19,613 bases of DNA from CBDTYW01 sp965364735 (lineage in GTDB: Bacteria; Actinomycetota; Nitriliruptoria; Nitriliruptorales; Nitriliruptoraceae): NCBI GenBank assembly GCA_965364735.1, contig CBDTYW010000035.1:1-19613 (forward strand), given 5' to 3'. The notes beneath the pieces were generated by a model that made no database searches, was not told the origin of the DNA, and saw only the letters and a program-made list of their open reading frames with translations. Both the position numbers and the translations under genes were made by a program. Below are positions 14,048-19,613 of the stretch, piece by piece (the stretch's first letter is position 1; the number at the start of each line of letters is the position of its first letter).

Positions 14048-15100
14048 TCAGCTGGGGCGACCGGTCGGCTTCGGGGCACCGGCGACCGTCGGGACGGGCG
14101 ACGCGTGCGACGGGGTCTGGCAGCAGTCGAAGGGGCAGACGTCGTGGTTGGCGCCCCGGGTCCCGATCGTCGCCCGCGGCGTTCCGTCGACCCGCTCGGC
14201 GATGAGGCCGACCAGGCCGGCGACGAAGTCCGGGTGGGTGCCCACCGACGGGGCGCGGTGGAACTCCAGGCCAACCCGCTCAGCGGTTGCCTTCGCCTCG
14301 ATGTCGAGGTCGTAGACGACCTCCATGTGGTCGGACACGAACCCGATGGGGACGACGACGACGGCCTCGCACGCCCCGCTCTCCGCCAACGACTCCAGAT
14401 GGTCGTTGACGTCCGGCTCGAGCCACGGCATCGACGGTGGGCCGGACCGCGAGTTGTAGACGAGGTCCCAGCCGTGTCCGCTGCCGAGGGCCTCGATGAC
14501 GAGCCGGCAGGCCTCCATCGTCTGCGCCTCGTAGTCGGAGTGGCGTGACATGGTGTGCGGGATCGAGTGCGTCGTGAACACGATCCGCACCGACGACGAC
14601 GTGACGTCGGCGAGCACGTCGCGGACGTGGTCGGTCTGGGCGGAGATGAAGCCGGGGTCGTTGTAGTAGACGCGGACCTTGTCGATCTCCGGTGCGCCGT
14701 CGCCGACGTCGGCCTGTGCTCGGGCGAGGTCCTCGCGGTACTGACGACAGCCAGACCACGAGGAGAAGGCGGACGTCACCACGGCGAGCGCCTGCTGGAC
14801 GCCGTCGTCGCGCATCTCGCGCAGCGCGTCGGCGAGGTAGGGGTCCCAGTTGCGGTTGCCCCAGTACACCGGCAGGTCGATCCCGGCGGCGAGGAGGGCA
14901 GGGCGCAGGACGTCGAGCAGATCGCGGTTCTGCTGGTTGATCGGCGAGACGCCGCCGAAGAGCTTGTAGTGCTCACCGACGACCTCGAGCCGCTCGACCG
15001 GGATGTTGCGCCCGCGGGTGACGTTCTGGAGGAACGGGATGACGTCGTCGGGCCCTTCGGGGCCGCCGAACGAGACGAGGAGGATGGCGTCGTGGTGCAT
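14048..15100 (-). CDS. hemH: Ferrochelatase (coproporphyrin/protoporphyrin ferrochelatase)
   Basis: This 350-residue enzyme inserts Fe2+ into a porphyrin at the end of heme synthesis. In Actinomycetota the substrate is expected to be coproporphyrin III (name cpfC in that pathway). The N-terminus AILLVSFGGPEGPDDVIPFLQNV (5-27) and YWGNRNWDPYL (79-89) are family hallmarks. Catalytic H178 lies in TTHSIPH and E260 in FVSDHMEVVYDLD. C118 (SSWSGCRQY) plus a C-terminal cluster C322, C326 and C327 (DVCPFDCC) resemble the four cysteines that hold a [2Fe-2S] cluster in actinobacterial ferrochelatases. The last 20 residues are Pro-rich and probably disordered. The start ATG overlaps the upstream TetR stop (TGATG), so the two are co-translated and expression is likely tied to the regulator. 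Confidence 0.96.
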   Translation of the reverse strand: MHHDAILLVSFGGPEGPDDVIPFLQNVTRGRNIPVERLEVVGEHYKLFGGVSPINQQNRDLLDVLRPALLAAGIDLPVYWGNRNWDPYLADALREMRDDGVQQALAVVTSAFSSWSGCRQYREDLARAQADVGDGAPEIDKVRVYYNDPGFISAQTDHVRDVLADVTSSSVRIVFTTHSIPHTMSRHSDYEAQTMEACRLVIEALGSGHGWDLVYNSRSGPPSMPWLEPDVNDHLESLAESGACEAVVVVPIGFVSDHMEVVYDLDIEAKATAERVGLEFHRAPSVGTHPDFVAGLVGLIAERVDGTPRATIGTRGANHDVCPFDCCQTPSHASPVPTVAGAPKPTGRPS

Positions 15101-15576
15101 CAGGTGTTCCTTGTGGAGAACGCGGCTTCGAGCACGTCGACGTACCCGTGGACGGTCGCGGTCAGCTCGTCCCCCGACGAGCCCGCGAGGTCGAACGCCG
15201 GCTCGAACTCAGGGTTGGACGGCGCGTTCACCGCGAACGTGACAGATCGCTCCCGTGGGTGATCGCGGGAGACGACCACCCAGTCGATCGTCACGGCGCG
15301 CAGCAGGTCGAACAGGTCGTCGTGCACGACGGCGTGGGCTGCGCGCTCGAGCATCTCGTCGCGCACCCGGACCGATGCCGCGTCGCACACGTACGGGAAC
15401 ATGTCGAGCTTGTCGTCGAAGTACTGGAAGAGCGAGCCCTTGCTCACGCCGGCCTGGCGGGCGACCACGTTCAGTCTCCCCGACGAGAAGCCGTTCGCAC
15501 CGAACTCGTCGATTTGGGCGCGCAGGATGCGTTCCTGTTTGTCAGCCGGGAGGTTCTCCCAGGTCGAGGTCGGCAC
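15100..15576 (-). CDS. Short TetR-family transcriptional regulator
   Basis: The protein has 158 residues from GTG 15576, with GGAG ten bases upstream. The N-terminal DNA-binding domain is typical: KQERILRAQIDEFGANGFSS (13-32), then helix-turn-helix LNVVARQAGVSKGSLFQYFDDK (35-56). The effector-binding part is short (about 100 residues against 130-150 in most TetR proteins), with no frameshift visible, so it may be a reduced sensor domain. Cysteine C64 is the only one. It is the first gene of an operon with ferrochelatase (one-base overlap) and divergent from the DUF480 gene. The perfect palindrome at 15606-15617 is a likely self-operator. A role in tuning heme synthesis is inferred from the coupling, not from the sequence of the protein. 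Confidence 0.9.
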   Translation of the reverse strand: MPTSTWENLPADKQERILRAQIDEFGANGFSSGRLNVVARQAGVSKGSLFQYFDDKLDMFPYVCDAASVRVRDEMLERAAHAVVHDDLFDLLRAVTIDWVVVSRDHPRERSVTFAVNAPSNPEFEPAFDLAGSSGDELTATVHGYVDVLEAAFSTRNT

Positions 15577-15605
15577 GGCGGTTCCACTCCGGTCGGATGG
15601 GTCGC

Positions 15606-15617
15606 GAGCCTAGGCTC
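15606..15617. promoter_or_regulatory. Perfect 12-base palindrome, candidate TetR operator
   Basis: GAGCCTAGGCTC is fully self-complementary and sits in the 72-base gap between the divergent TetR and DUF480 starts (29 bases from the TetR GTG, 31 from the DUF480 GTG). It contains TAGGCT, a possible -10 for the DUF480 gene. Repressor binding could therefore block one or both promoters. Confidence 0.45.
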
Positions 15618-15648
15618 ACCCCGACCCCGGACGAGGAAGAAGGCCCAC

Positions 15649-16317
15649 GTGGAGCTCACCGAGGCAGGCCGTCGCGTGCTCGGGGCACTGGTCGAGAAGG
15701 CCATGGCGACACCGGGCTCGTACCCGCTGTCGAACAACGCGCTGCAGGCCGCCTGCAACCAGCTGACAGCCCGCGATCCGGTCGTCGCCTACGACGAGCC
15801 ACAGGTCCGCGCCGGGCTCGACGACCTGAAGCGTCACGAGCTCGTCGTCGGCACCTACGCCCGAGGCGGCAGGACCGTCAAGTGGGAGCACCGGCTGAAC
15901 GAGCAGTGCAAGCTCGACGACGGACAGGCCGCGCTTCTCGCGGTGCTGATGCTCCGCGGGGCGCAGACGATCGGTGAGCTGCGGGCTCGCACCGACCGGA
16001 TGCACGGCTTCGACGACCTCGCTGACGTCGACCGAGCGCTCCAGAGGCTGGCAACCCACAGCTTCGGACCGTTCGCCGTCGAGCAGCCTCGTCAGCCCGG
16101 GCAGAAGGAGACCCGCTGGGTCGACCTGCTCACGCCGGCCAGCCCGGCCGAGCAGGCCCCCGTGATCGAGGACGTGGCACCGGTGCCTCCCCCACGCGTT
16201 GAGCGGCCCGCGTCGGCCGACGACGAGCTTCGCCGCAAGATCCGCGCGCTCGAACGCGACGTCGGGGAGCTGCGCGAGGACCTGCGCTCGCTGCGCAAGG
16301 AGCTCGGCGCCAGCTGA
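15649..16317 (+). CDS. YceH/DUF480 (UPF0502) family protein
   Basis: The protein has 222 residues from GTG 15649, with AAGG five bases upstream; the earlier open frame is shadow sequence over TetR. The N-terminal signature RRVLGALVEKAMATPGSYPLSNNALQAACNQLTARDPV matches the E. coli YceH family, as does AGLDDLKRHELV. Two winged-helix-like domains are expected (about 1-80 and 88-162). A Pro-rich linker (164-188) leads to a charged C-terminal helix (191-219: DDELRRKIRALERDVGELREDL) that should form a coiled coil. The biochemical role of the family is not known. The gene is divergent from the TetR regulator and may share its operator. Its stop is one base from the stop of the convergent gene. Confidence 0.93.
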   Translation: MELTEAGRRVLGALVEKAMATPGSYPLSNNALQAACNQLTARDPVVAYDEPQVRAGLDDLKRHELVVGTYARGGRTVKWEHRLNEQCKLDDGQAALLAVLMLRGAQTIGELRARTDRMHGFDDLADVDRALQRLATHSFGPFAVEQPRQPGQKETRWVDLLTPASPAEQAPVIEDVAPVPPPRVERPASADDELRRKIRALERDVGELREDLRSLRKELGAS

Positions 16318-16318
16318 G

Positions 16319-17413
16319 TCACCAGCGGACGGGCAGGTCCACCAGGATCCGCTGCCGTGTCAGCCGGTCGATCTCGGCAGACTCACCGGCGACGGCGCCC
16401 TTCCGCAGCTCCGGCGACAGCTGGACCGCGTTCCACCGCAGGAGATGTGCGGCGACAACATCGGACTTCGAGGTGCGTGGCCACGCCGGCGCCATCCCGT
16501 CGAGCAGGCCAGGGCGCGCGAGCAGCAACGGGTTGCGCCGCAACGTCGCACCGGGCGGCGGCATGTCGAGCGGGCCCGGGATCGCCGGGTTGGTCGTGGT
16601 GTGCAGGATGGCCTCGTCATCGCGGAGCGCGTCCCACCGCTTCAGGACCGGGCGACGCCCCTCGAGCAGCGCTTCCGACAGCGTCGAGGTCCCTGCGCCG
16701 ACGAGCACGCCGTCGGCGTCGGCTGCCATGGCCTCGTGGACGCGGCGTGGGCCGGAGACCATCACCGTCGAGGCGACGCGCGTCGCCTCGGCCACCACGA
16801 GGTCGAGGTCTGCCCCGCCCGCCGTCCACGGCGTCCGCACGATCGCGGTCGAGACCGACCCGTCACCGATCGGGAGCGGCTGGGACGCGTCGACCACGGC
16901 GACGAGGACCTGCGGTGCGACGTAGCGACGCAGGCACCACGCGAGCCCGATGTCCTGGACGAACGCGATCGCGGAGATCCCCGCGCGCGACAGCGTCTGC
17001 GCGAGCGCGCCGACGTCCGCTCCGAGCACCAGCGCCGGGGCGCCGGGAAGCCGCGCCGCCAGCAGCGCGACCTCAGCGAGATGCTCCGGGAGCAGCCAGC
17101 TGTGGTGGCGGGTGGCGTCGTCGTCGAGCCCGAGCACGTCGAGGGCCATCCCGAGCGTCGAGTCGCCGGACAGCAGACCGGCAACCGGCCCCTCGAGATC
17201 ATCGCTGCCGAGCAGCCGGAGCCGGGCCAGCCGGTCGTGTCCGGCGTCGAGGAAGGCGAGGACGTCGTCAGTGAGCTCCGGGTCGGCTCCGAGCACCGGG
17301 ATCCGGTCAACCACCGGGTAGCGACGACGGCCGTCGGTCAGCGAGTGCGCCCGGTCAGCGACGAGGTCGAGTCCCGTCGTGGGGCTGCGCAACACGCCTT
17401 CGGGCCAGCGCAT
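16319..17413 (-). CDS. Uncharacterised protein: Trm112-like N-terminus plus methyltransferase-like core
   Basis: The protein has 364 residues from ATG 17413, with GGAAG seven bases upstream. I do not recognise an exact family. Residues 8-42 (LRSPTTGLDLVADRAHSLTDGRRRYPVVDRIPVL) follow the Trm112 pattern seen at the start of many actinobacterial methyltransferases, but without the zinc cysteines. Residues 125-215 resemble a Rossmann methyltransferase: APALVLGADVGALAQTLSRAG for the nucleotide loop, VAVVDASQPLPIGDGSVSTAIVRTPW for the Asp-Gly-Ser strand, and a following VVAEATRVAS helix. The glycine loop is GADVG rather than GxGxG, so S-adenosylmethionine binding is doubtful. Residues 235-364 have no recognised domain. 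It is probably cytoplasmic. It is divergent from the LCP gene and convergent with DUF480, one base apart. Confidence 0.75.
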   Translation of the reverse strand: MRWPEGVLRSPTTGLDLVADRAHSLTDGRRRYPVVDRIPVLGADPELTDDVLAFLDAGHDRLARLRLLGSDDLEGPVAGLLSGDSTLGMALDVLGLDDDATRHHSWLLPEHLAEVALLAARLPGAPALVLGADVGALAQTLSRAGISAIAFVQDIGLAWCLRRYVAPQVLVAVVDASQPLPIGDGSVSTAIVRTPWTAGGADLDLVVAEATRVASTVMVSGPRRVHEAMAADADGVLVGAGTSTLSEALLEGRRPVLKRWDALRDDEAILHTTTNPAIPGPLDMPPPGATLRRNPLLLARPGLLDGMAPAWPRTSKSDVVAAHLLRWNAVQLSPELRKGAVAGESAEIDRLTRQRILVDLPVRW

Positions 17414-17435
17414 GAGGGCACTTCCGGGTCGTCGG

Positions 17436-17460
17436 ACGGTGGTCGAAGGTCCACAACCGT
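17436..17460. promoter_or_regulatory. Imperfect inverted repeat in the divergent promoter region
   Basis: ACGGTGGT (17436-17443) and ACAACCGT (17453-17460) match as inverted arms at seven of eight positions around a nine-base spacer. It lies between the divergent Trm112-like gene (start 17413) and LCP gene (start 17542), where shared regulation is possible. TAGGGT at 17501-17506 may be the -10 for the LCP gene. Confidence 0.3.
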
Positions 17461-17541
17461 ACGGGCAGTCTGCTTCACGCCCGCAGCCGCCCACCCCACG
17501 TAGGGTCGAGCGAACGCCTCGTCCATCTTGGGAGACCCTGC

Positions 17542-18858
17542 GTGCTCGTACTCGCCCCCCCTCAGGTGCAGGACCCGCCGATCGTGCTCGACGACGGCTG
17601 GGGCCCCGCGATCAAGGGCGGCCATCGCAAGATCTGGACGTGGCGACGGGTCCTCGCACTGGTCGTGTTGACCGTCCTGCTCCTGCCTGTCTGGTTCGCA
17701 TGGGCGACGGTGCAGCGCGCCGACGACGCCATCGTCCGCATCGACGTGACGGGCCTGGCCCCGGCCGGCGACGGACCGACGAACATCCTGGTGGTCGGTT
17801 CGGACAGCCGCGAGGACCTCTCCCGCGAGGACCGGATCGCCCTGACGACCGGCACGCTCGAAGGTGAGCGCACCGACACGATGTTCGTGCTGAGCTTCCA
17901 GGACGGCAAGGCTGGGATCCTGGCGTTCCCGCGTGATCTCTGGGTCCGGCGCTGCGACGGCTCGACCGGGCGGCTCAACGCAGCGACGAACATCGGCGGC
18001 GCAGGATGCCTCGTGGAGACCGTGTCGCAGACGTCGGGCATCAAGATCCAGCACTTCCTGAAGATCGACTTCCTCGGCTTCCGCGACCTCGTCGACGCCG
18101 TCGGCGGCGTCGAGGTCTGCCCCGACAAGGCCATCAAGGACAAGGACGCGGGGATCGACCTGCCCGCCGGCTGCCAAACCCTCGACGGCATCGACTCACT
18201 CGGCTACGTCCGCGTCCGAAAGATCGACAACGACCTCCAGCGCATCCAGCGGCAGCAGGAGTTCGTGCGCGCGCTCGCTGACAAGGCCGCGAGCAAGGCA
18301 ACGCTCCAGAGCCCGTCCGCGCTCTGGGCCCTCGCCGGCGCCGCCGGCGCCGCGGTCCAGGCGGACAGCGAGCTCGGCACGATGGACCTGATCAGCCTCG
18401 CTCTCGCCATGCGTGGGATCGCCAACGGCGACCTCGTCACGGCAACCGTTCCCACCGACCCGGCCTCCATCAACGGCGCGGACGTGCTCCTGCTGAACTC
18501 GGTCGCCGCGGACCCGGTCTTCGCCGACTTCCGCGATGGTGAGGCGATCGCGGCCCTCGATCTCCGGATGGTGCCAGGCAAGGTCACCACGGACGTCGTC
18601 AACGGCGCCGGCGTGCCCGGGCTCGCGGACCGGACGGCGCAGGCGCTCCAGGCTGCCGGCTTCAAGGTCAGCGACGTGGGCAACGGCAACCCCGGTCTCA
18701 CCACGATCCGCCACCCTGCTGTACTCCGTGAGGAGGCCGAGTACCTCGCGAGCGCCCTTCCGATCCGGGTCCAGCTGGTCCTCGACGATGAGTCGACCGG
18801 CATCGTCCTGCGGCTGGGCGCGGACTTCCCGACGGACCCCGCGATCAGCGTCCCCTGA
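17542..18858 (+). CDS. LytR-CpsA-Psr (LCP) family cell-wall ligase with C-terminal LytR_C domain
   Basis: The protein has 438 residues from GTG 17542, with GGGAGA seven bases upstream. A short cytoplasmic start (1-35) leads to one membrane helix (37-56), and the rest is outside. The LCP domain (about 79-250) has NILVVGSDSRED (D88, R90), ERTDTMFVLSF (R110, D112), AFPRDLWV (P130-R131-D132), GRLNAA and KIDNDLQRIQRQQEF (R234, R237). These are the residues that bind the polyprenyl-pyrophosphate substrate. Four cysteines (C138, C156, C193, C211) may form disulfides. A LytR_C domain follows (about 348-430: TTDVVNGAGVPGLADRTAQAL). LCP enzymes transfer lipid-linked glycopolymers to peptidoglycan; the polymer here is unknown. 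The next gene, on the same strand 59 bases on, encodes another envelope protein. Confidence 0.95.
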   Translation: MLVLAPPQVQDPPIVLDDGWGPAIKGGHRKIWTWRRVLALVVLTVLLLPVWFAWATVQRADDAIVRIDVTGLAPAGDGPTNILVVGSDSREDLSREDRIALTTGTLEGERTDTMFVLSFQDGKAGILAFPRDLWVRRCDGSTGRLNAATNIGGAGCLVETVSQTSGIKIQHFLKIDFLGFRDLVDAVGGVEVCPDKAIKDKDAGIDLPAGCQTLDGIDSLGYVRVRKIDNDLQRIQRQQEFVRALADKAASKATLQSPSALWALAGAAGAAVQADSELGTMDLISLALAMRGIANGDLVTATVPTDPASINGADVLLLNSVAADPVFADFRDGEAIAALDLRMVPGKVTTDVVNGAGVPGLADRTAQALQAAGFKVSDVGNGNPGLTTIRHPAVLREEAEYLASALPIRVQLVLDDESTGIVLRLGADFPTDPAISVP

Positions 18859-18866
18859 TCCCGTTG

Positions 18867-18872
18867 TACGCT
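18867..18872 (+). promoter_or_regulatory. Candidate -10 element for the Thr-Pro repeat protein gene
   Basis: TACGCT, the same hexamer as in the candidate polA and tRNA-Ala promoters, lies 46 bases before the GTG start at 18918. No matching -35 is visible. The gene could instead be transcribed from the LCP promoter. Confidence 0.25.
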
Positions 18873-18878
18873 GGAAAT

Positions 18879-18892
18879 CGGCCAACCGGCCG
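18879..18892 (+). terminator. Weak hairpin after the LCP gene
   Basis: CGGCC (18879-18883) pairs with GGCCG (18888-18892) around AACC and is followed by TTCT. It lies 20 bases after the LCP stop. The short stem makes it at best a partial terminator, or a structure in the leader of the next gene. Confidence 0.3.
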
Positions 18893-18917
18893 TTCTGCGA
18901 CATCGAAGGGGTGAGGT

Positions 18918-19613
18918 GTGGACACACGCACGATCACCTTGGCGATCGCAGGGGTCGCGGTCGTGGCCGCCGGCTTCGTCGCGGCGACCGTGGCTGGCGT
19001 GGACCTGCTCGGCGGTGGCGGGACGGTCATCCCGATCATCAGCGAGGAGCTGCCCCCCGGGGGCGCAGAGACCTACCCGGTTCGTGACGCCGGGACGGTG
19101 ACCCTGCAGCGCAGCGCCAACGGGACCACGTTGAGCGTCGCTGCCACGAGCTCGGTCGGAGCCTGGACGCCGCGCACGCTGACCGACGTCGGCGACGAGG
19201 TCCGCGTCGAGTTCCGCAACGGCTCCCGCCTGCTCACCTTCGTCGCGTCGGTCATCGACGACAGGGTCGTCGCAGGCATCGAGGTCCCCGTCGCTGAACC
19301 CGTGGTCGTCGCGACACCGACCGAGACCGTTGAACCCACCGACGAGCCGAGCGAAGCGCCGACGGAGGAACCCACGGAGGAGCCGACGCCGACACCGACG
19401 CCCACACCAACGCCAACGCCGACACCCAGGCCGACGACGCCACGCCCCTCGCCCAGCCCGACGCAGACCCGTACCCCCACGCCGACGCCCACGCCGACGA
19501 CCACGCCCACGCCGACCCCCACCCCGACCCCCACCCCGACCCCGACACCGACACCGACACCGACCCCGACACCGACACCGACACCGACGGAGACGACTCC
19601 CGAGCCCCGTTAC
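18918..19613 (+). CDS. Membrane-anchored protein with long Thr-Pro repeat region (3' end outside window)
   Basis: The frame is open from GTG 18918 (AGGGG six bases upstream) to the last base of the window, 232 codons without a stop, so the C-terminus is missing. Residues 5-25 (TITLAIAGVAVVAAGFVAATV) form a signal anchor. Residues 35-130 are a small soluble domain rich in Thr, Val and Ser (TVTLQRSANGTTLSVAATSSVG, then VRVEFRNGSRLLTFVASVIDD), probably beta-structured, which I do not recognise. From about residue 134 the chain becomes Glu/Thr/Pro and then nearly pure TP dipeptides to the end, broken by RPTTPRPSPSPTQTRTP. Such segments are extended and often glycosylated, and span the cell wall. 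Following the LCP gene, it is probably part of the envelope. A domain beyond the repeat may exist outside the window. Confidence 0.8.
   Translation, partial: MDTRTITLAIAGVAVVAAGFVAATVAGVDLLGGGGTVIPIISEELPPGGAETYPVRDAGTVTLQRSANGTTLSVAATSSVGAWTPRTLTDVGDEVRVEFRNGSRLLTFVASVIDDRVVAGIEVPVAEPVVVATPTETVEPTDEPSEAPTEEPTEEPTPTPTPTPTPTPTPRPTTPRPSPSPTQTRTPTPTPTPTTTPTPTPTPTPTPTPTPTPTPTPTPTPTPTETTPEPRY
19387..19591 (+). repeat. Low-complexity CCGACX-type tandem repeat encoding Thr-Pro
   Basis: About 200 bases of degenerate six-base units (CCGACG, CCGACA, CCCACG, CCGACC) encode alternating Thr and Pro. The third base varies along the tract, although stretches such as 19506-19543 (CCC/CCG with ACC) and 19545-19587 (CCGACA) are nearly uniform and may have expanded recently. 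The tract is interrupted at about 19429-19475 by Arg/Ser/Gln codons. It lies inside the partial gene and has no spacers, so it is not a CRISPR array. Confidence 0.85.

Noticed and set aside
19073..19534. Minus-strand Gly-Val repeat protein
   Set aside because: It is the complement of the Thr-Pro coding repeat; the plus frame has a start, ribosome-binding site and signal anchor.
19387..19591. Possible CRISPR array
   Set aside because: Units are six bases, contiguous and coding, with no spacers and no cas genes nearby.

Overview
The window is chromosomal DNA from a high-GC bacterium, most likely a member of the Actinomycetota. The signs are very strong G/C third-position bias, frequent GTG (and one TTG) start codons, a DosS/DosR-type two-component pair, an actinobacterial-type ferrochelatase with a C-terminal cysteine cluster, a DNA polymerase I that has lost its proofreading residues, and a LytR-CpsA-Psr cell-wall enzyme. 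A deep-branching class (for example Nitriliruptoria or Acidimicrobiia) is possible but cannot be fixed from the sequence. No mobile element, integrase, CRISPR array or rRNA is visible. The layout is compact: two convergent gene pairs are separated by only 1 and 3 bases, and three same-strand pairs overlap at start/stop codons (ATGA or TGATG).

Layout. 1-318: C-terminal end of a secreted Ig-like protein. 371-2154 (minus): a sensor kinase and response regulator of the DosS/DosR kind, divergent from a PPOX-fold flavoprotein gene (2305-2712). A DosR-like palindrome lies in the shared promoter region. 2716-3669 (minus): an M15 peptidase lipoprotein, divergent from a coupled pair at 3790-6404, a three-cupredoxin multicopper oxidase and a sulfide:quinone-reductase-like flavoprotein. 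6423-10967 (minus): a DEAD-box RNA helicase, a second M15 peptidase and an SLC13-type transporter with an extracytoplasmic insert. 11037-13787 (minus): DNA polymerase I. 13912-13984: tRNA-Ala(GGC). 14048-15576 (minus): ferrochelatase and a short TetR regulator in one operon. 15649-16317: YceH/DUF480. 16319-17413 (minus): an unrecognised protein with a Trm112-like start and a methyltransferase-like core. 17542-18858: LCP ligase. 18918 to the end: a membrane-anchored protein with a long Thr-Pro repeat, cut by the window edge.

How they may work together. The most coherent theme is redox, gas and metal handling. The kinase keeps the heme-ligand His and distal Tyr of DosS and could sense O2/NO/CO. 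The adjacent flavoprotein carries a candidate DosR box at an activator position. A copper oxidase is translationally coupled to a sulfide oxidoreductase, and a TetR protein is coupled to ferrochelatase. A second theme is the envelope: two M15 peptidases, the LCP enzyme, the Thr-Pro protein and the Ig-like protein. The links between these groups are inference from proximity and family knowledge. Ordinary housekeeping genes (polA, tRNA-Ala, yceH) sit between them.
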